Translations under genes and position numbers: made by a program
From: Acidimicrobiaceae bacterium
Lineage (GTDB): Bacteria; Actinomycetota; Acidimicrobiia; Acidimicrobiales; Palsa-688
DNA length: 47,146 nucleotides
NCBI GenBank assembly: GCA_030838045.1
Contig: JAUTXN010000197.1
Span: 1 to 47,146 of the forward strand
Direction of reading: 5' to 3'
Shown: positions 10,880 to 19,412 of the stretch, one piece after another
Position numbering within the stretch: the stretch's first letter is position 1
Layout of the letters: each line of letters starts with the position of its first letter
Notes under the pieces: generated by a model
Seen by the model: the letters and a program-made list of their open reading frames with translations, nothing else
Told to the model about the DNA's origin: nothing
Database searches by the model: none

Positions 10880-11988
10880 TACAGCCGCCACACTCGGGAG
10901 CGGGTGCCACCGAGGGTTTCGATCGCCTTGTTCATGCGGTCGTTGGACGCCAGGATCCATGAAGCCTCGGCCTCGACGATGTGGCTGCGGGCCATGATGC
11001 GATCCAGGCCCTCCTGATAGATGATCGGACCCAGGGCCAAGTTCTGGTGCTGGGGCTTGATGCCGAGGGCGAAGTATCGAACCCTCGTGACCTTGGGAAC
11101 CCCACGGAGCAGGTGGTACCAGCCGAAGGGCAGCAACCGCCCCGAACGCAGCTTGGGCATGACCTGGTTGACGTCAGGCAGGATGATGGCCACCCCCACC
11201 GGCTCGCCGTCGGCCTTCTCGACCACCAGCGTCAGCTCGGGGTCGATCAGTTGCTTCATCGATTTGGCCAGGTGTTTGATCTCCGCTTCGGGCATGGGCG
11301 CGAAACCCCAGTTCTTGCTCCACGCGGCGTTGTACACCTCGAACAGCCGGCCCACCTCGGCATCGAAATCCTTCATCCGCATCGGTCGGATGGTGATCTT
11401 GGCCCGTTCCCGCAGCCGTCCCAGCGTCTTTCGTTGGCGCTCGTCGAGGCCTATCTCACCCCGGACCAGCTTCCACGCCCACAGGTCCATCGCCTGTTCC
11501 CAGCCGTTGGCCACCCAATGCTGCTCGTAATACGGGGGATTGTGCACGCAGAGGAAGTACGGCGGATCCTCGAATCCCTCGACCAATAGCCCGATGTCAT
11601 CGTTGGTGGTGAACGAGGCGGGGCCGACTGCCGTGGCTGCGCCCTGCAGCTTGAGCCACCGCCAGGCCACATCGAACAGCGCCGCCACCGCCTCGGGGTC
11701 GTCCGCCACTTCGAAGAACCCGACCCAGCCCCATCGGACACCCTGGTACTCGTTGAAGAAGCTGTCGACGCAGGCGCCGATGCGTCCCACGGGCTCACCG
11801 TCGCGGTACACGATCCACAGTCTTGTGACCTGGTGCTCGTTGGCCGGGTTCTTGGGTGAGATGCGGTCGAGCACCGACATCCGCAGCGGTGGAACCCATT
11901 TGGGGTCATCCCCGAACAGTCGGAACGGGACGTCCACGAACTGCGACCGGCCCCGGCGCCCCACCACCGGTCGGATCTCAATCGCCAC
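10864..11988 (-). CDS. GNAT-fold acyltransferase-like protein
   Basis: A 374-residue protein resembling a family often annotated as hypothetical or N-acetyltransferase in Actinobacteria. The N-terminal part contains FGDDPKWVPPLR and the central part RLFEVYNAAWSKNWGFAPM. A GNAT-like region follows (LTLVVEKADGEPVGVAIILPD) and the end reads TLGGTRSRVWRLYQ. The two halves suggest a tandem GNAT-like arrangement. No substrate can be inferred. It converges on the CPBP gene, overlapping it by 16 bp. Confidence 0.75.
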   Translation of the reverse strand: MAIEIRPVVGRRGRSQFVDVPFRLFGDDPKWVPPLRMSVLDRISPKNPANEHQVTRLWIVYRDGEPVGRIGACVDSFFNEYQGVRWGWVGFFEVADDPEAVAALFDVAWRWLKLQGAATAVGPASFTTNDDIGLLVEGFEDPPYFLCVHNPPYYEQHWVANGWEQAMDLWAWKLVRGEIGLDERQRKTLGRLRERAKITIRPMRMKDFDAEVGRLFEVYNAAWSKNWGFAPMPEAEIKHLAKSMKQLIDPELTLVVEKADGEPVGVAIILPDVNQVMPKLRSGRLLPFGWYHLLRGVPKVTRVRYFALGIKPQHQNLALGPIIYQEGLDRIMARSHIVEAEASWILASNDRMNKAIETLGGTRSRVWRLYQRAL

Positions 11989-12059
11989 CAGACGCCCCCT
12001 TCACCGGCTCAGCCTCCCCGACCCGGTCACCGGGCGCAAGAACGTCTGCCCGAAAGGAT

Positions 12060-12824
12060 CTAGCGCCCGAAGGCGAGGAATACGACGCCGACTACCACGA
12101 GCACGGCCCCGTACGCCCGGCCCAGCCACCTGGCGCTCGAGCGCACCGCCACCCGAGCGCCCCAGTACGAGAAGGGCACGCTGGTCAGCCCGAACACCGC
12201 CACGATCGCCCAGTCGATGTGGCCCAGTGCCGCGTGGACAATGGTGCCGGGAACGGCCAGGGCGGCGGCGACGGCCAAGGAGCAGGCGAAGGCGGCCTTG
12301 AGCGGCATCCGCAACACCGCGATGTACAGCGGCGCCAACAGGAACCCGCCGCTGTTGGCCAGCAGTCCTGCGCCCAGGCCGACCGCCGCCGACACCAGCG
12401 CCAGCCGTACTCGGAAGCCCGGGGTGTCCCGGGTTGCATCGCCGATGGCGTCAGAGGGGGCGGCGGGACCGAGCAGTAACCGCAAGCCAAGGGCTGCGAC
12501 CACCACATCGGTCACGGTCACCAGCGCGCCCCCTCCAATCCAGCGCGTCGCCAGCGCACCCACGACCGTGGCCGGCACTCCGATCCCGATGCTCCACTTC
12601 AGTACCTGGCGGTCGACGAGATCGCGGCTCCAGTAGGCCGAGAACGCAACCAGGGTGGACGGGATGGTCGCCGGGAGCGGTGCCGCCACAGAAACGATGG
12701 CAGGGACGCCGACCGCGTGCAGCAGCGGCGTGGCGATCGCCGAGCCGCCCTTGCCGAACATTCCTGCGAGGAACCCCACGGCCGCCCCGATGCCGGCGAT
12801 CGCGACCCAGTCCATACTGTCCAT
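12060..12824 (-). CDS. TauE/SafE-family sulfite/sulfonate exporter-like permease
   Basis: A 254-residue hydrophobic protein with about eight predicted membrane segments arranged as two repeats. The first repeat starts with GAAVGFLAGMFGKGGSAI and the second with AAVGLGAGLLANSGGFLL; the Gly-rich GxGGG-type loops are typical of TauE/SafE permeases. Family members export sulfite, sulfoacetate or other small organic anions. No sulfonate genes lie nearby, so the substrate is open. Two starts are possible (ATG 12824 or 12815). It is divergent from the pirin gene. Confidence 0.88.
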   Translation of the reverse strand: MDSMDWVAIAGIGAAVGFLAGMFGKGGSAIATPLLHAVGVPAIVSVAAPLPATIPSTLVAFSAYWSRDLVDRQVLKWSIGIGVPATVVGALATRWIGGGALVTVTDVVVAALGLRLLLGPAAPSDAIGDATRDTPGFRVRLALVSAAVGLGAGLLANSGGFLLAPLYIAVLRMPLKAAFACSLAVAAALAVPGTIVHAALGHIDWAIVAVFGLTSVPFSYWGARVAVRSSARWLGRAYGAVLVVVGVVFLAFGR

Positions 12825-12938
12825 TGAAATGGCCGAGGGGCACGGGATCCAAGCTCAGCCCCCCGTAACTGAACCGTTGGTTAGCCGTCGGAATATTTGA
12901 GCTTTCAACTTGTTGTTCGGTGAGACAGAGGAGGAGCC

Positions 12939-13904
12939 ATGCCGGCAGTAACCGTCGAAGACACCCTGAGTCTCCCGAGGATCGCCACCGCGAGCAGTGA
13001 AGGCGCCATCGAGCGCGCCGTGCGCACCGTCACGACCGCCCCCCGGGGCTTCGAGGGCGAGGGATTCCCGGTTCGTCGAGCGTTCGCGGGCGTGGACCAG
13101 CGGCTGCTCGACCCCTTCATTCACATGGATCAGATGGGCGAGGTCGAATACGGGCCGGGCGAGCCCAAGGGCACGTCATGGCATCCACACCGAGGCTTCG
13201 AGACGGTGACGTACATGATCGACGGCACCTTCCAGCACCAGGACTCGACCGGCGGCGGCGGCCTGATCACCAACGGCGCCACACAATGGATGACCGCCGG
13301 CAAGGGCATCTTGCACATCGAGCGCCCGCCCGAATCACTCGTCGTGAGCGGCGGCCTGTTCCACGGGATTCAACTGTGGGTGAACCTGCCCGCGGCCGAC
13401 AAGATGGTCGCGGCCCGCTACCAGGACATCGGTGCCGAGCGGGTCACGCTGCTGGCGTCCCCCGACGGCGGCGCGTTGGTACGCGTCATCGCCGGGACGC
13501 TCGGCGACTACGACGGCCCCGGGGTCACCCACACTCCGATCACGATGGTGCACGCCACGATCCAGCCGGGAGCCGAGCTGCGGTTGCCGTGGCGGTCCGA
13601 CTTCAACGCCCTCGCCTACGTGCTGAGCGGCCATGGCCGCGCCGGCGCGGAACACCGACCCGTCGGGTCCGGCCAACTCGCGGTGTTCGACCGGGGCGAC
13701 GTCGTAGTCCTCGCGGCCGCCCCGACTCAGGAGAGCCGTTCGCCCGCCCTGGAGGTGCTGATCCTCGGCGGCCGGCCCATCGGTGAGACCGTGGCCTGGT
13801 ACGGCCCGTTCGTCATGAACACCCAGGGCGAGCTGGCCCAGGCGTTCGACGATTTCCGGGCGGGTCGCATGGGCACCATCCCCGCCGACCACATCGGCGA
13901 CTAG
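12939..13904 (+). CDS. Pirin-family bicupin protein
   Basis: A 321-residue bicupin. The N-terminal cupin holds the metal-binding signature HPHRGFETVTYM and the downstream GILHIERP; the C-terminal cupin is less conserved. Pirins bind Fe(II); some act as quercetin dioxygenases and others as redox-sensitive regulators. A strong ribosome-binding site (GGAGGAG) lies just before ATG 12939. A perfect 14-bp hairpin at 13937-13974 follows the gene. It is flanked by a divergent permease and a convergent MarR gene, which do not clarify its role. Confidence 0.92.
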   Translation: MPAVTVEDTLSLPRIATASSEGAIERAVRTVTTAPRGFEGEGFPVRRAFAGVDQRLLDPFIHMDQMGEVEYGPGEPKGTSWHPHRGFETVTYMIDGTFQHQDSTGGGGLITNGATQWMTAGKGILHIERPPESLVVSGGLFHGIQLWVNLPAADKMVAARYQDIGAERVTLLASPDGGALVRVIAGTLGDYDGPGVTHTPITMVHATIQPGAELRLPWRSDFNALAYVLSGHGRAGAEHRPVGSGQLAVFDRGDVVVLAAAPTQESRSPALEVLILGGRPIGETVAWYGPFVMNTQGELAQAFDDFRAGRMGTIPADHIGD

Positions 13905-13936
13905 CCCCGATCATCTCGCCCCCGCCCGGGGGGGCC

Positions 13937-13974
13937 GGAGTACAAACCGTTGTGGACACGACGGTTTGTACTCC
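13937..13974. terminator. Perfect 14-bp inverted repeat between convergent genes
   Basis: The arm GGAGTACAAACCGT at 13937-13950 is perfectly complementary to 13961-13974, with a 10-base loop. It lies between the 3' ends of the pirin (+) and MarR (-) genes. There is no U-tract, so it may act as a bidirectional terminator of the type common in GC-rich actinobacteria, or as mRNA 3'-end protection. A protein-binding role is possible but less likely at this position. Confidence 0.7.
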
Positions 13975-13999
13975 GCCCTGTCCGGAAAACCAGTGCACC

Positions 14000-14503
14000 T
14001 CAGGCGGGGACCTCGCCGCTTCCGACCCGAACCGCCCGGATCAGGGACGTGAGCTCGTCTAACTGCGTCTCGGGCAGCGCCGCGAGGCCGAAGCCGGAGG
14101 CGACGACCGCTCCGGTCGCCTGATCCATGACCTCCCGACCCGTCTTGGTGATCTCGACCAGGGTGGTGCGACGGTCGCGCTCGTGGGGCCGGCGGCGCAC
14201 GAAGCCCTGGCCCTCGAGACGGTCCACGATATTGGTGACGCTGGTCGGGTGGATCATCAGCCGCTCACCCATCTTCCCCATCGGGAGCAGGCCGCGCTTG
14301 CTGAACGCCAGCAGGACCAACGCCTCGTAGCGAGCGAAGGTCAACCCGAACGGCTTCAGGGCCTCGTCGACCGACGCCTGGACAATCTGCTGGGCCCGCA
14401 TGATCGACGTGGCCGCGGCCATCGTCGCCCCCCCCGGCCAGCGCCGGTCCCACTGGCGACGCGCTTCTTCGATGGGATCGAGAGGCAGCAGGCGTCCGAC
14501 CAT
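14000..14503 (-). CDS. MarR-family transcriptional regulator
   Basis: A 167-residue winged helix-turn-helix protein. The recognition region MIHPTSVTNIVDRLEGQGFV and the wing with RDRRTTLVEIT are classic MarR features. I place the start at ATG 14503 (MVGRLLPL) because upstream in-frame codons read through the operator and into the mutase gene. It is divergent from the acyl-CoA mutase genes with a 55-bp gap that contains a perfect palindrome at 14520-14545. It is therefore likely to repress both itself and the mutase operon, released by a CoA thioester or a related acid. The ligand is unknown. Confidence 0.9.
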   Translation of the reverse strand: MVGRLLPLDPIEEARRQWDRRWPGGATMAAATSIMRAQQIVQASVDEALKPFGLTFARYEALVLLAFSKRGLLPMGKMGERLMIHPTSVTNIVDRLEGQGFVRRRPHERDRRTTLVEITKTGREVMDQATGAVVASGFGLAALPETQLDELTSLIRAVRVGSGEVPA

Positions 14504-14519
14504 GACAACCCGAGGATAG

Positions 14520-14545
14520 CCGACTATCGGTCGCCAGATAGTCGG
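14520..14545. promoter_or_regulatory. Probable MarR operator between divergent marR and mutase genes
   Basis: A perfect inverted repeat: CCGACTATC at 14520-14528 and GATAGTCGG at 14537-14545, separated by 8 bases. Centre-to-centre spacing of the half-sites is about 17 bp, suited to a MarR dimer. It sits 17 bp from the MarR start and 13 bp from the mutase start, so binding would block both promoters or initiation regions. Confidence 0.75.
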
Positions 14546-14558
14546 AAGTCCAAGTACC

Positions 14559-16217
14559 ATGGCCCGCGTGGGCGCAGGCGGGAGCACCAACGGCGACGAG
14601 TGGCGGGAGTTGTTCGCCCGCTCGCACGTGCGAGACCTCGACCCCTCCACCATCTCGGGCGTCCCACTCCAGCCGGTGTACGGCCCCGACGACGGCGAGT
14701 TCCCGGGCCTGTTCCCCTACACGCGCGGGCCCTACGCCTCGATGTACCGATCGAAGCTGTGGACCATGCGGATGTTCGCCGGGTTCGGCACCGCCGAGGA
14801 CACCAACGCCCGGTTCCGGGAGATCCTCCGGGCCGGGGGCGACGGCCTCAGCACGGCGTTCGACCTGCCGACGCTGATGGGCCGCGACTCCGACGACCCG
14901 CGTAGCGCGGGCGAAGTCGGCAAAGCGGGCGTGGCGGTGGACTCGCTGGCCGATTTCGAGGACCTCTTCGCGGGGATCGACCTGGCGGCGGTCACGACCT
15001 CCATGACCATCAACTCTCCCGCTCCGGTGGCGCTGGCGTTGTACGTGGCGGCGGCCGAGCGGCGCGGCATCGCCCGCGCCGCCCTGGGCGGGACCCTGCA
15101 AAACGACATCTTGAAGGAGTATCAGGCCCAGAAGGAGTTCGTGTTCCCGCCCCGGCCCTCGGTGCGCCTGGTCGCCGATGTGATCCGGTTCTGTGCCGCC
15201 GAAATGCCCCGTTGGTACCCGGTGTCGGTGTCCGGATACCACATACGCGAGGCCGGTTCGACGGCCGCCCAGGAGTTGGCGTTCACCCTCGCCAACGGGT
15301 TCGCGTATGTCGAGGCGGTCACGGCCGCGGGACTGACAGTCGATGAGTTCGCACCCCGGCTGAGCTTTTTCTTCAACGCCCACATCGACTTTTTCGAGGA
15401 GATCGCCAAGTACCGCGCCGCCCGCCGCATCTGGGCCCGATGGCTGCGCGACCGGTACGGCGCGACCCATCCCCGTTCGCTGCAGCTGCGCTTCCACACC
15501 CAGACCGCGGGTGTGTCGCTGACGGCGCAGCAACCAGAGCTCAATATCGCCCGCGTCGCCATCCAGGCCCTGGCCGCGGCGCTCGGCGGGACGCAGAGCC
15601 TGCACACTGACGCCTTCGACGAGGCGCTGGCGCTGCCGACCGAGAAGGCGGCCCGGCTGGCCCTTCGGACCCAGCAGGTCGTCGCCTACGAGACCGGTGC
15701 GCCCACCGTCGCCGACCCCCTCGGTGGGTCGCACTATGTGGAATGGCTGACCGACGAGATGGAGCGCCAGGCCGAGGCCATCTTCGCCAAGCTCGACGAC
15801 TGGGGACGGGGCTCCATCCTCGAAGGGGTGCTGGCCGGCATCGAGTCCAACTGGTTCCAGTCCGAGATCGCCGAAGCGGCCTACACCTTCCAGCGCGAGT
15901 TGGCGGCCGGGCGGCGGGTGCAGGTCGGGGTCAACCGCTTCACCGAGCGCGAACCCGGCGGCGACGCCGTGGCGCTGCTCGCCATCGGAGCCGAGGTGGA
16001 ACAGGCGCAGTGCAAACGGCTGGCCGAGTTGCGTCGCCACCGGTCGCCGGGCGCGGTCGAGGACGGCCTCATCGCGGTGAGGGAGGCGGCGGCCGACCCG
16101 ACCGCCAACGTGATGCCCGCCATCATCGACGCCGTGCGGGCCTACGCCACCATCGGCGAGGTCATGGGCGCCATGGCCGAGGTGTTCGGCCGCTACGTCG
16201 AACGGGCGGCGCTGTGA
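14559..16217 (+). CDS. icmA: B12-dependent acyl-CoA mutase large subunit, isobutyryl-CoA mutase type
   Basis: A 552-residue catalytic subunit of the methylmalonyl-CoA mutase superfamily without a fused cobalamin domain. The fold signature is clear ([56 protein letters not shown]). Specificity positions argue for isobutyryl-CoA mutase: Phe73 replaces the Tyr of methylmalonyl-CoA mutase, Ala100 replaces the Asp of 2-hydroxyisobutyryl-CoA mutase, and Gln191 replaces the Arg that holds the methylmalonyl carboxylate. The reaction would interconvert isobutyryl-CoA and n-butyryl-CoA by a radical rearrangement. The stop overlaps the start of the small-subunit gene (GTGA). Related specificities such as pivalyl-CoA cannot be excluded, so the gene symbol is tentative. 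Confidence 0.85.
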   Translation: MARVGAGGSTNGDEWRELFARSHVRDLDPSTISGVPLQPVYGPDDGEFPGLFPYTRGPYASMYRSKLWTMRMFAGFGTAEDTNARFREILRAGGDGLSTAFDLPTLMGRDSDDPRSAGEVGKAGVAVDSLADFEDLFAGIDLAAVTTSMTINSPAPVALALYVAAAERRGIARAALGGTLQNDILKEYQAQKEFVFPPRPSVRLVADVIRFCAAEMPRWYPVSVSGYHIREAGSTAAQELAFTLANGFAYVEAVTAAGLTVDEFAPRLSFFFNAHIDFFEEIAKYRAARRIWARWLRDRYGATHPRSLQLRFHTQTAGVSLTAQQPELNIARVAIQALAAALGGTQSLHTDAFDEALALPTEKAARLALRTQQVVAYETGAPTVADPLGGSHYVEWLTDEMERQAEAIFAKLDDWGRGSILEGVLAGIESNWFQSEIAEAAYTFQRELAAGRRVQVGVNRFTEREPGGDAVALLAIGAEVEQAQCKRLAELRRHRSPGAVEDGLIAVREAAADPTANVMPAIIDAVRAYATIGEVMGAMAEVFGRYVERAAL

Positions 16218-16654
16218 CCGGGCTCGACCCCCGTGGCGGGCTCGGCCCCGGGGTGGGCCATCGGGTGCTCGTCGCCAAGGTCGGCCTCGACGGGCACGAC
16301 CGGGGCGTCAAGGTGGTCGGCCGGATCCTGCGCGACGCAGGCTTCGAGGTGATCTACACCGGTCTGCAACAGACCCCGGAGATGGTCGTGGCCGCCGCCC
16401 GGGACGAGGATGTCGAGTTGATCGGCCTGTCCCTCCACTCCGGCGCCCACATGACACTGGTACCGAGGATCCTCGACCGCCTGCGGAGCCAGGCGCTCGA
16501 CATCCCGGTCGTGATCGGCGGGATCATCCCCGTCGCCGACGGCGCAGCGCTGCAAGAACTCGGCGTGGCCGCGGTCCTGACACCGGGCGCCTCGACAGAC
16601 GAGATCATCGCCGCCGTGACCCGGGCGATCGAGGACCACGCCCACATCAACTGA
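16214..16654 (+). CDS. icmB: B12-binding small subunit of acyl-CoA mutase
   Basis: A 146-residue cobalamin-binding subunit starting at GTG 16214, overlapping the large-subunit stop by 4 bp (translational coupling). The B12 motif DGHDRG (with [12 protein letters not shown]) supplies the lower-axial histidine. Further typical features are [12 protein letters not shown] and the GGIIP loop. It would pair with the product of the preceding gene to form the active adenosylcobalamin enzyme. No MeaB/IcmF-type chaperone GTPase gene is adjacent. The end of the gene converges on a TfoX-like gene. Confidence 0.92.
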   Translation: MTGLDPRGGLGPGVGHRVLVAKVGLDGHDRGVKVVGRILRDAGFEVIYTGLQQTPEMVVAAARDEDVELIGLSLHSGAHMTLVPRILDRLRSQALDIPVVIGGIIPVADGAALQELGVAAVLTPGASTDEIIAAVTRAIEDHAHIN

Positions 16655-16717
16655 TCCGCGCTGATGCGCGTTCTCTGGGCGTCCGGCGCTCTGAGTCGCC
16701 ATCCCCGCCCCAACCGC

Positions 16718-17086
16718 CTAACCCTTGGGCGCCTTCGGTTTCTTGGGCTTCTTCGGCGGCAGGCTCGCGGCGTGCGCGAGCGCTCGCTGCACCCAGGCGG
16801 CCATCTCGCCGGTGTCGGCAACCAGGGCGTCGGGCACCAGCACGTAGTCCTTCATGGGCCGCCCCGCCATGGGCTCGAAGACGTGGCCGCCCAGGTCGAG
16901 CAGGGCGCTGCGGTCATCGCCACCGAGCCGAAGAACCAGATGGTCCTCGTACAAGCTCATGAACAGGTGACCGTCGAGCACCAGGCTCGGATACCCGAAC
17001 ATCGGCTTTCGCATGGCCTGGGGCGCCAAGGCGGCCAACTCGTCGAAACGGGCGACCAGTTCCGGAGGCGACTTCTCGAACGGCAT
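16718..17086 (-). CDS. TfoX N-terminal-domain protein
   Basis: A 122-residue protein from ATG 17086 (MPFEKSPPEL); a GAGG-rich stretch precedes this start. The motif ARFDELAALAPQAMRKPMFGYPSLVLDGHLF matches the TfoX N-terminal domain in pattern (written in full here only as positions 10-40: key residues K26, P27, M28, F29, G30). A lysine/proline-rich tail ends the protein (PPKKPKKPKAPKG). Stand-alone TfoX_N proteins are common in Actinobacteria and of unknown function; they should not be assumed to regulate competence. Confidence 0.83.
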   Translation of the reverse strand: MPFEKSPPELVARFDELAALAPQAMRKPMFGYPSLVLDGHLFMSLYEDHLVLRLGGDDRSALLDLGGHVFEPMAGRPMKDYVLVPDALVADTGEMAAWVQRALAHAASLPPKKPKKPKAPKG

Positions 17087-17243
17087 CTCGTCCTCACCCC
17101 TCCAAGAAAATTCGGGGAAAATGGTGACCCGGTTGCGGAGCGCGCCCCGCCTCACAGCCAGGCCACAGTGCATTCCCAGCTATGGCGAAGCCCGACGTGC
17201 GATGGTAAACGGGTATCCACCCGTCGCGCGCCCCGAGAGGTGA

Positions 17244-17936
17244 ATGGTGAGCCGCAGCCAACAGATACTGGTCGTTGACGACGAGCCGTCGATCGTCGAC
17301 GCCGTGGCCACGGCGCTGCGCTACGAGGGTTTCGACGTGCGCGTCGCGGGCACCGGGCGATCGGCGCTCAGTGCCGCCCAGGAGGCGCCGCCGGACCTGA
17401 TAGTGCTCGACGTGATGCTGCCCGACCTCGACGGCCTGGAGGTGACCAGGCGCCTGCGGGCCGACGGGATCAAGGTGCCGATCCTGTTCCTCACCGCCCG
17501 CGACGGCATCGACGACAAGCTGGCGGGCCTGGCGATCGGCGGCGATGACTACGTCACCAAGCCGTTCTCGCTGGCCGAGGTGGTGGCCCGGACCCGCGCC
17601 ATCCTGCGCCGGACCCAGGGCGACACCGACGACCGGTCGCTGCGCTTCGCCGATGTGGTGATGGACGAGGACACCCACCAGGTCTGGCGGGCCGGCGTGG
17701 CGATCAACCTCACGGCCACCGAGTTCAGCCTGTTGCGATTCTTCCTGCAGAACCCCAAGCGGGTGTTGTCGAAGACCCAGATCCTCGACCACGTCTGGCA
17801 TTACGACTTCGGCGGCGATTCCAATGTGGTCGAGACCTACGTGAGCTACCTGCGCAAGAAACTCGATCAGATCGGACCGCCGCTCATCCACACCATCCGC
17901 CTGGTCGGCTACGCCCTGCGCGAACCGGCGTCGTAG
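17244..17936 (+). CDS. OmpR/PhoB-family response regulator
   Basis: A 230-residue two-domain regulator. The receiver domain (about 8-120) has the acidic pair DDE, phosphoacceptor aspartate in VLDVMLPDLDG, the switch threonine in LTARD and the lysine in TKPFSL. The C-terminal winged helix (about 135-228) has TATEFSLLRFF and VVETYVSYLRKK. The next gene, a histidine kinase, starts directly after its stop, so they form one two-component system. Start ATG 17244; GTG at 17247 is an alternative. The layout resembles the actinobacterial MprA/TcrX group; the signal is unknown. Confidence 0.94.
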   Translation: MVSRSQQILVVDDEPSIVDAVATALRYEGFDVRVAGTGRSALSAAQEAPPDLIVLDVMLPDLDGLEVTRRLRADGIKVPILFLTARDGIDDKLAGLAIGGDDYVTKPFSLAEVVARTRAILRRTQGDTDDRSLRFADVVMDEDTHQVWRAGVAINLTATEFSLLRFFLQNPKRVLSKTQILDHVWHYDFGGDSNVVETYVSYLRKKLDQIGPPLIHTIRLVGYALREPAS

Positions 17937-19412
17937 ATGTCGCTGCGTGGCCGGCTGCTGCTCGCGGCCGCGGCGATGGTGACCATCGCCCTGGTCGTCG
18001 CCGACTTCGCGACCTATTCGCAGCTGCGCTCCAACTTGTACAACCAGGTGGACGCCCGGTTGGAGTCGTTCCGCAACACTGCCGAGTCGAGTTCGGCCAC
18101 AGTCGGCCTGGTCGGAGGGTTCGTCGAGATCCGCGACGCCGCCGACCGCGTCGTGAAGCCGATCCCCGACGGGCCCGATGTACCGGCCCTACCCACCCAC
18201 ATCTCGGACTTCACCACCTCGGGAACCAGTCACCGGGCCGAGGCGTGGTTCAACACCGACTCCGCCGAGCCCGGCCACCGCACGTACCGGGTGCTGGCCA
18301 CGCAGTACCCCGATGGCAGTCAGCTGATCACGGCCCTACCCCTCGATCAGGTGACCATCACCCTCCACCATCAGGCCCGGGTCGACTTCGCTGTCACCGT
18401 GCTGGCCCTGTTCGGGGTCGTGGCCCTCGGATGGTGGCTGATCCGGTTGAGCCTGCGACCGCTGGCCGACATGGAGCGGACGGCGGCCGCCATCGCCGAT
18501 GGCGATCTGGCCCGCCGGGTACCGGGCGACACCGAGGTGACCGAAGTGGGGCGACTGGCACGCACCTTGAACGTGATGCTCTCCCGGATCCAGGACGCCT
18601 TCGCCGCCCGCGACGCCACCGAACGCCAGTTGCGCCAGTCGGAGGAACGGCTCCGCCGCTTCGTCGCCGACGCGTCGCACGAGCTGCGCACCCCGGTCGC
18701 GGCCGTGAGCGCCTACGCCGAGTTGTTCGAGCGCGGGGCCGCCAGCCGCCCCGAAGATCTGGCCCGGGTGCTGTCGGGCATTCGCAGCGAGACGGTCCGC
18801 ATGGGCGAGCTGGTGGAGGATTTGCTGCTGCTGGCCCGGTTGGACGAGGGGCGCCCCCTCGAGCAGCAGCCCGTCGAGCTGGTCGGCCTGGCCGCTGAAG
18901 CGGTCAGCGCCGCCGCCGCGGTGGGCCCCCGATGGCCCGTTCGCCTGGAGGCCAACCACACCGTCGAGGTCACCGGCGACTCGGCCCGGCTGCGCCAGGT
19001 GGTCGACAATCTCCTGGCCAACGTGCGGGCCCACACCCCACCCGGCACGGCGGCGACGGTACGGGTGGGGGCCCGGGCGGGCTCGGGCGTGATCGAGGTC
19101 TCGGACAACGGACCGGGGCTGCCGACCGAGAGCGGCGGCCAGGTGTTCGAGCGCTTCTACCGGGCCGATCCCTCACGCTCCCGGCAGAACGGCGGGGCCG
19201 GGCTGGGCCTGGCCATCGTCGCTGCCATCGTGGCCGCCCACGGTGGCACGGTGGCCACCACCGCCACCCCCGGTGGAGGGGCCACGTTCACGGTGTGGCT
19301 GCCCACGGACCCCGAAGCGGCGGCACCACCCGGCTCGGGCGCAGCCGCGGGCGCGGGCGCCCTCACCGCTCCTGCCACGAACGACGGCACAGCGGTAGCA
19401 TCCGACCAATGA
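17937..19412 (+). CDS. Membrane sensor histidine kinase
   Basis: A 491-residue sensor kinase whose ATG follows the regulator stop without a gap. Membrane segments lie at about 8-30 and 150-172, enclosing an extracytoplasmic region of about 120 residues. Then come HAMP, a HisKA domain with the phosphoacceptor in DASHELRTPVAAV, and an HATPase domain with DNGPGLP and GAGLGLAIV. The last 35 residues are Ala/Gly-rich. Its stop overlaps the start of nuoD (ATGA, 19409-19412), so kinase and respiratory subunit would be translated from one message, an uncommon arrangement. Confidence 0.94.
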   Translation: MSLRGRLLLAAAAMVTIALVVADFATYSQLRSNLYNQVDARLESFRNTAESSSATVGLVGGFVEIRDAADRVVKPIPDGPDVPALPTHISDFTTSGTSHRAEAWFNTDSAEPGHRTYRVLATQYPDGSQLITALPLDQVTITLHHQARVDFAVTVLALFGVVALGWWLIRLSLRPLADMERTAAAIADGDLARRVPGDTEVTEVGRLARTLNVMLSRIQDAFAARDATERQLRQSEERLRRFVADASHELRTPVAAVSAYAELFERGAASRPEDLARVLSGIRSETVRMGELVEDLLLLARLDEGRPLEQQPVELVGLAAEAVSAAAAVGPRWPVRLEANHTVEVTGDSARLRQVVDNLLANVRAHTPPGTAATVRVGARAGSGVIEVSDNGPGLPTESGGQVFERFYRADPSRSRQNGGAGLGLAIVAAIVAAHGGTVATTATPGGGATFTVWLPTDPEAAAPPGSGAAAGAGALTAPATNDGTAVASDQ

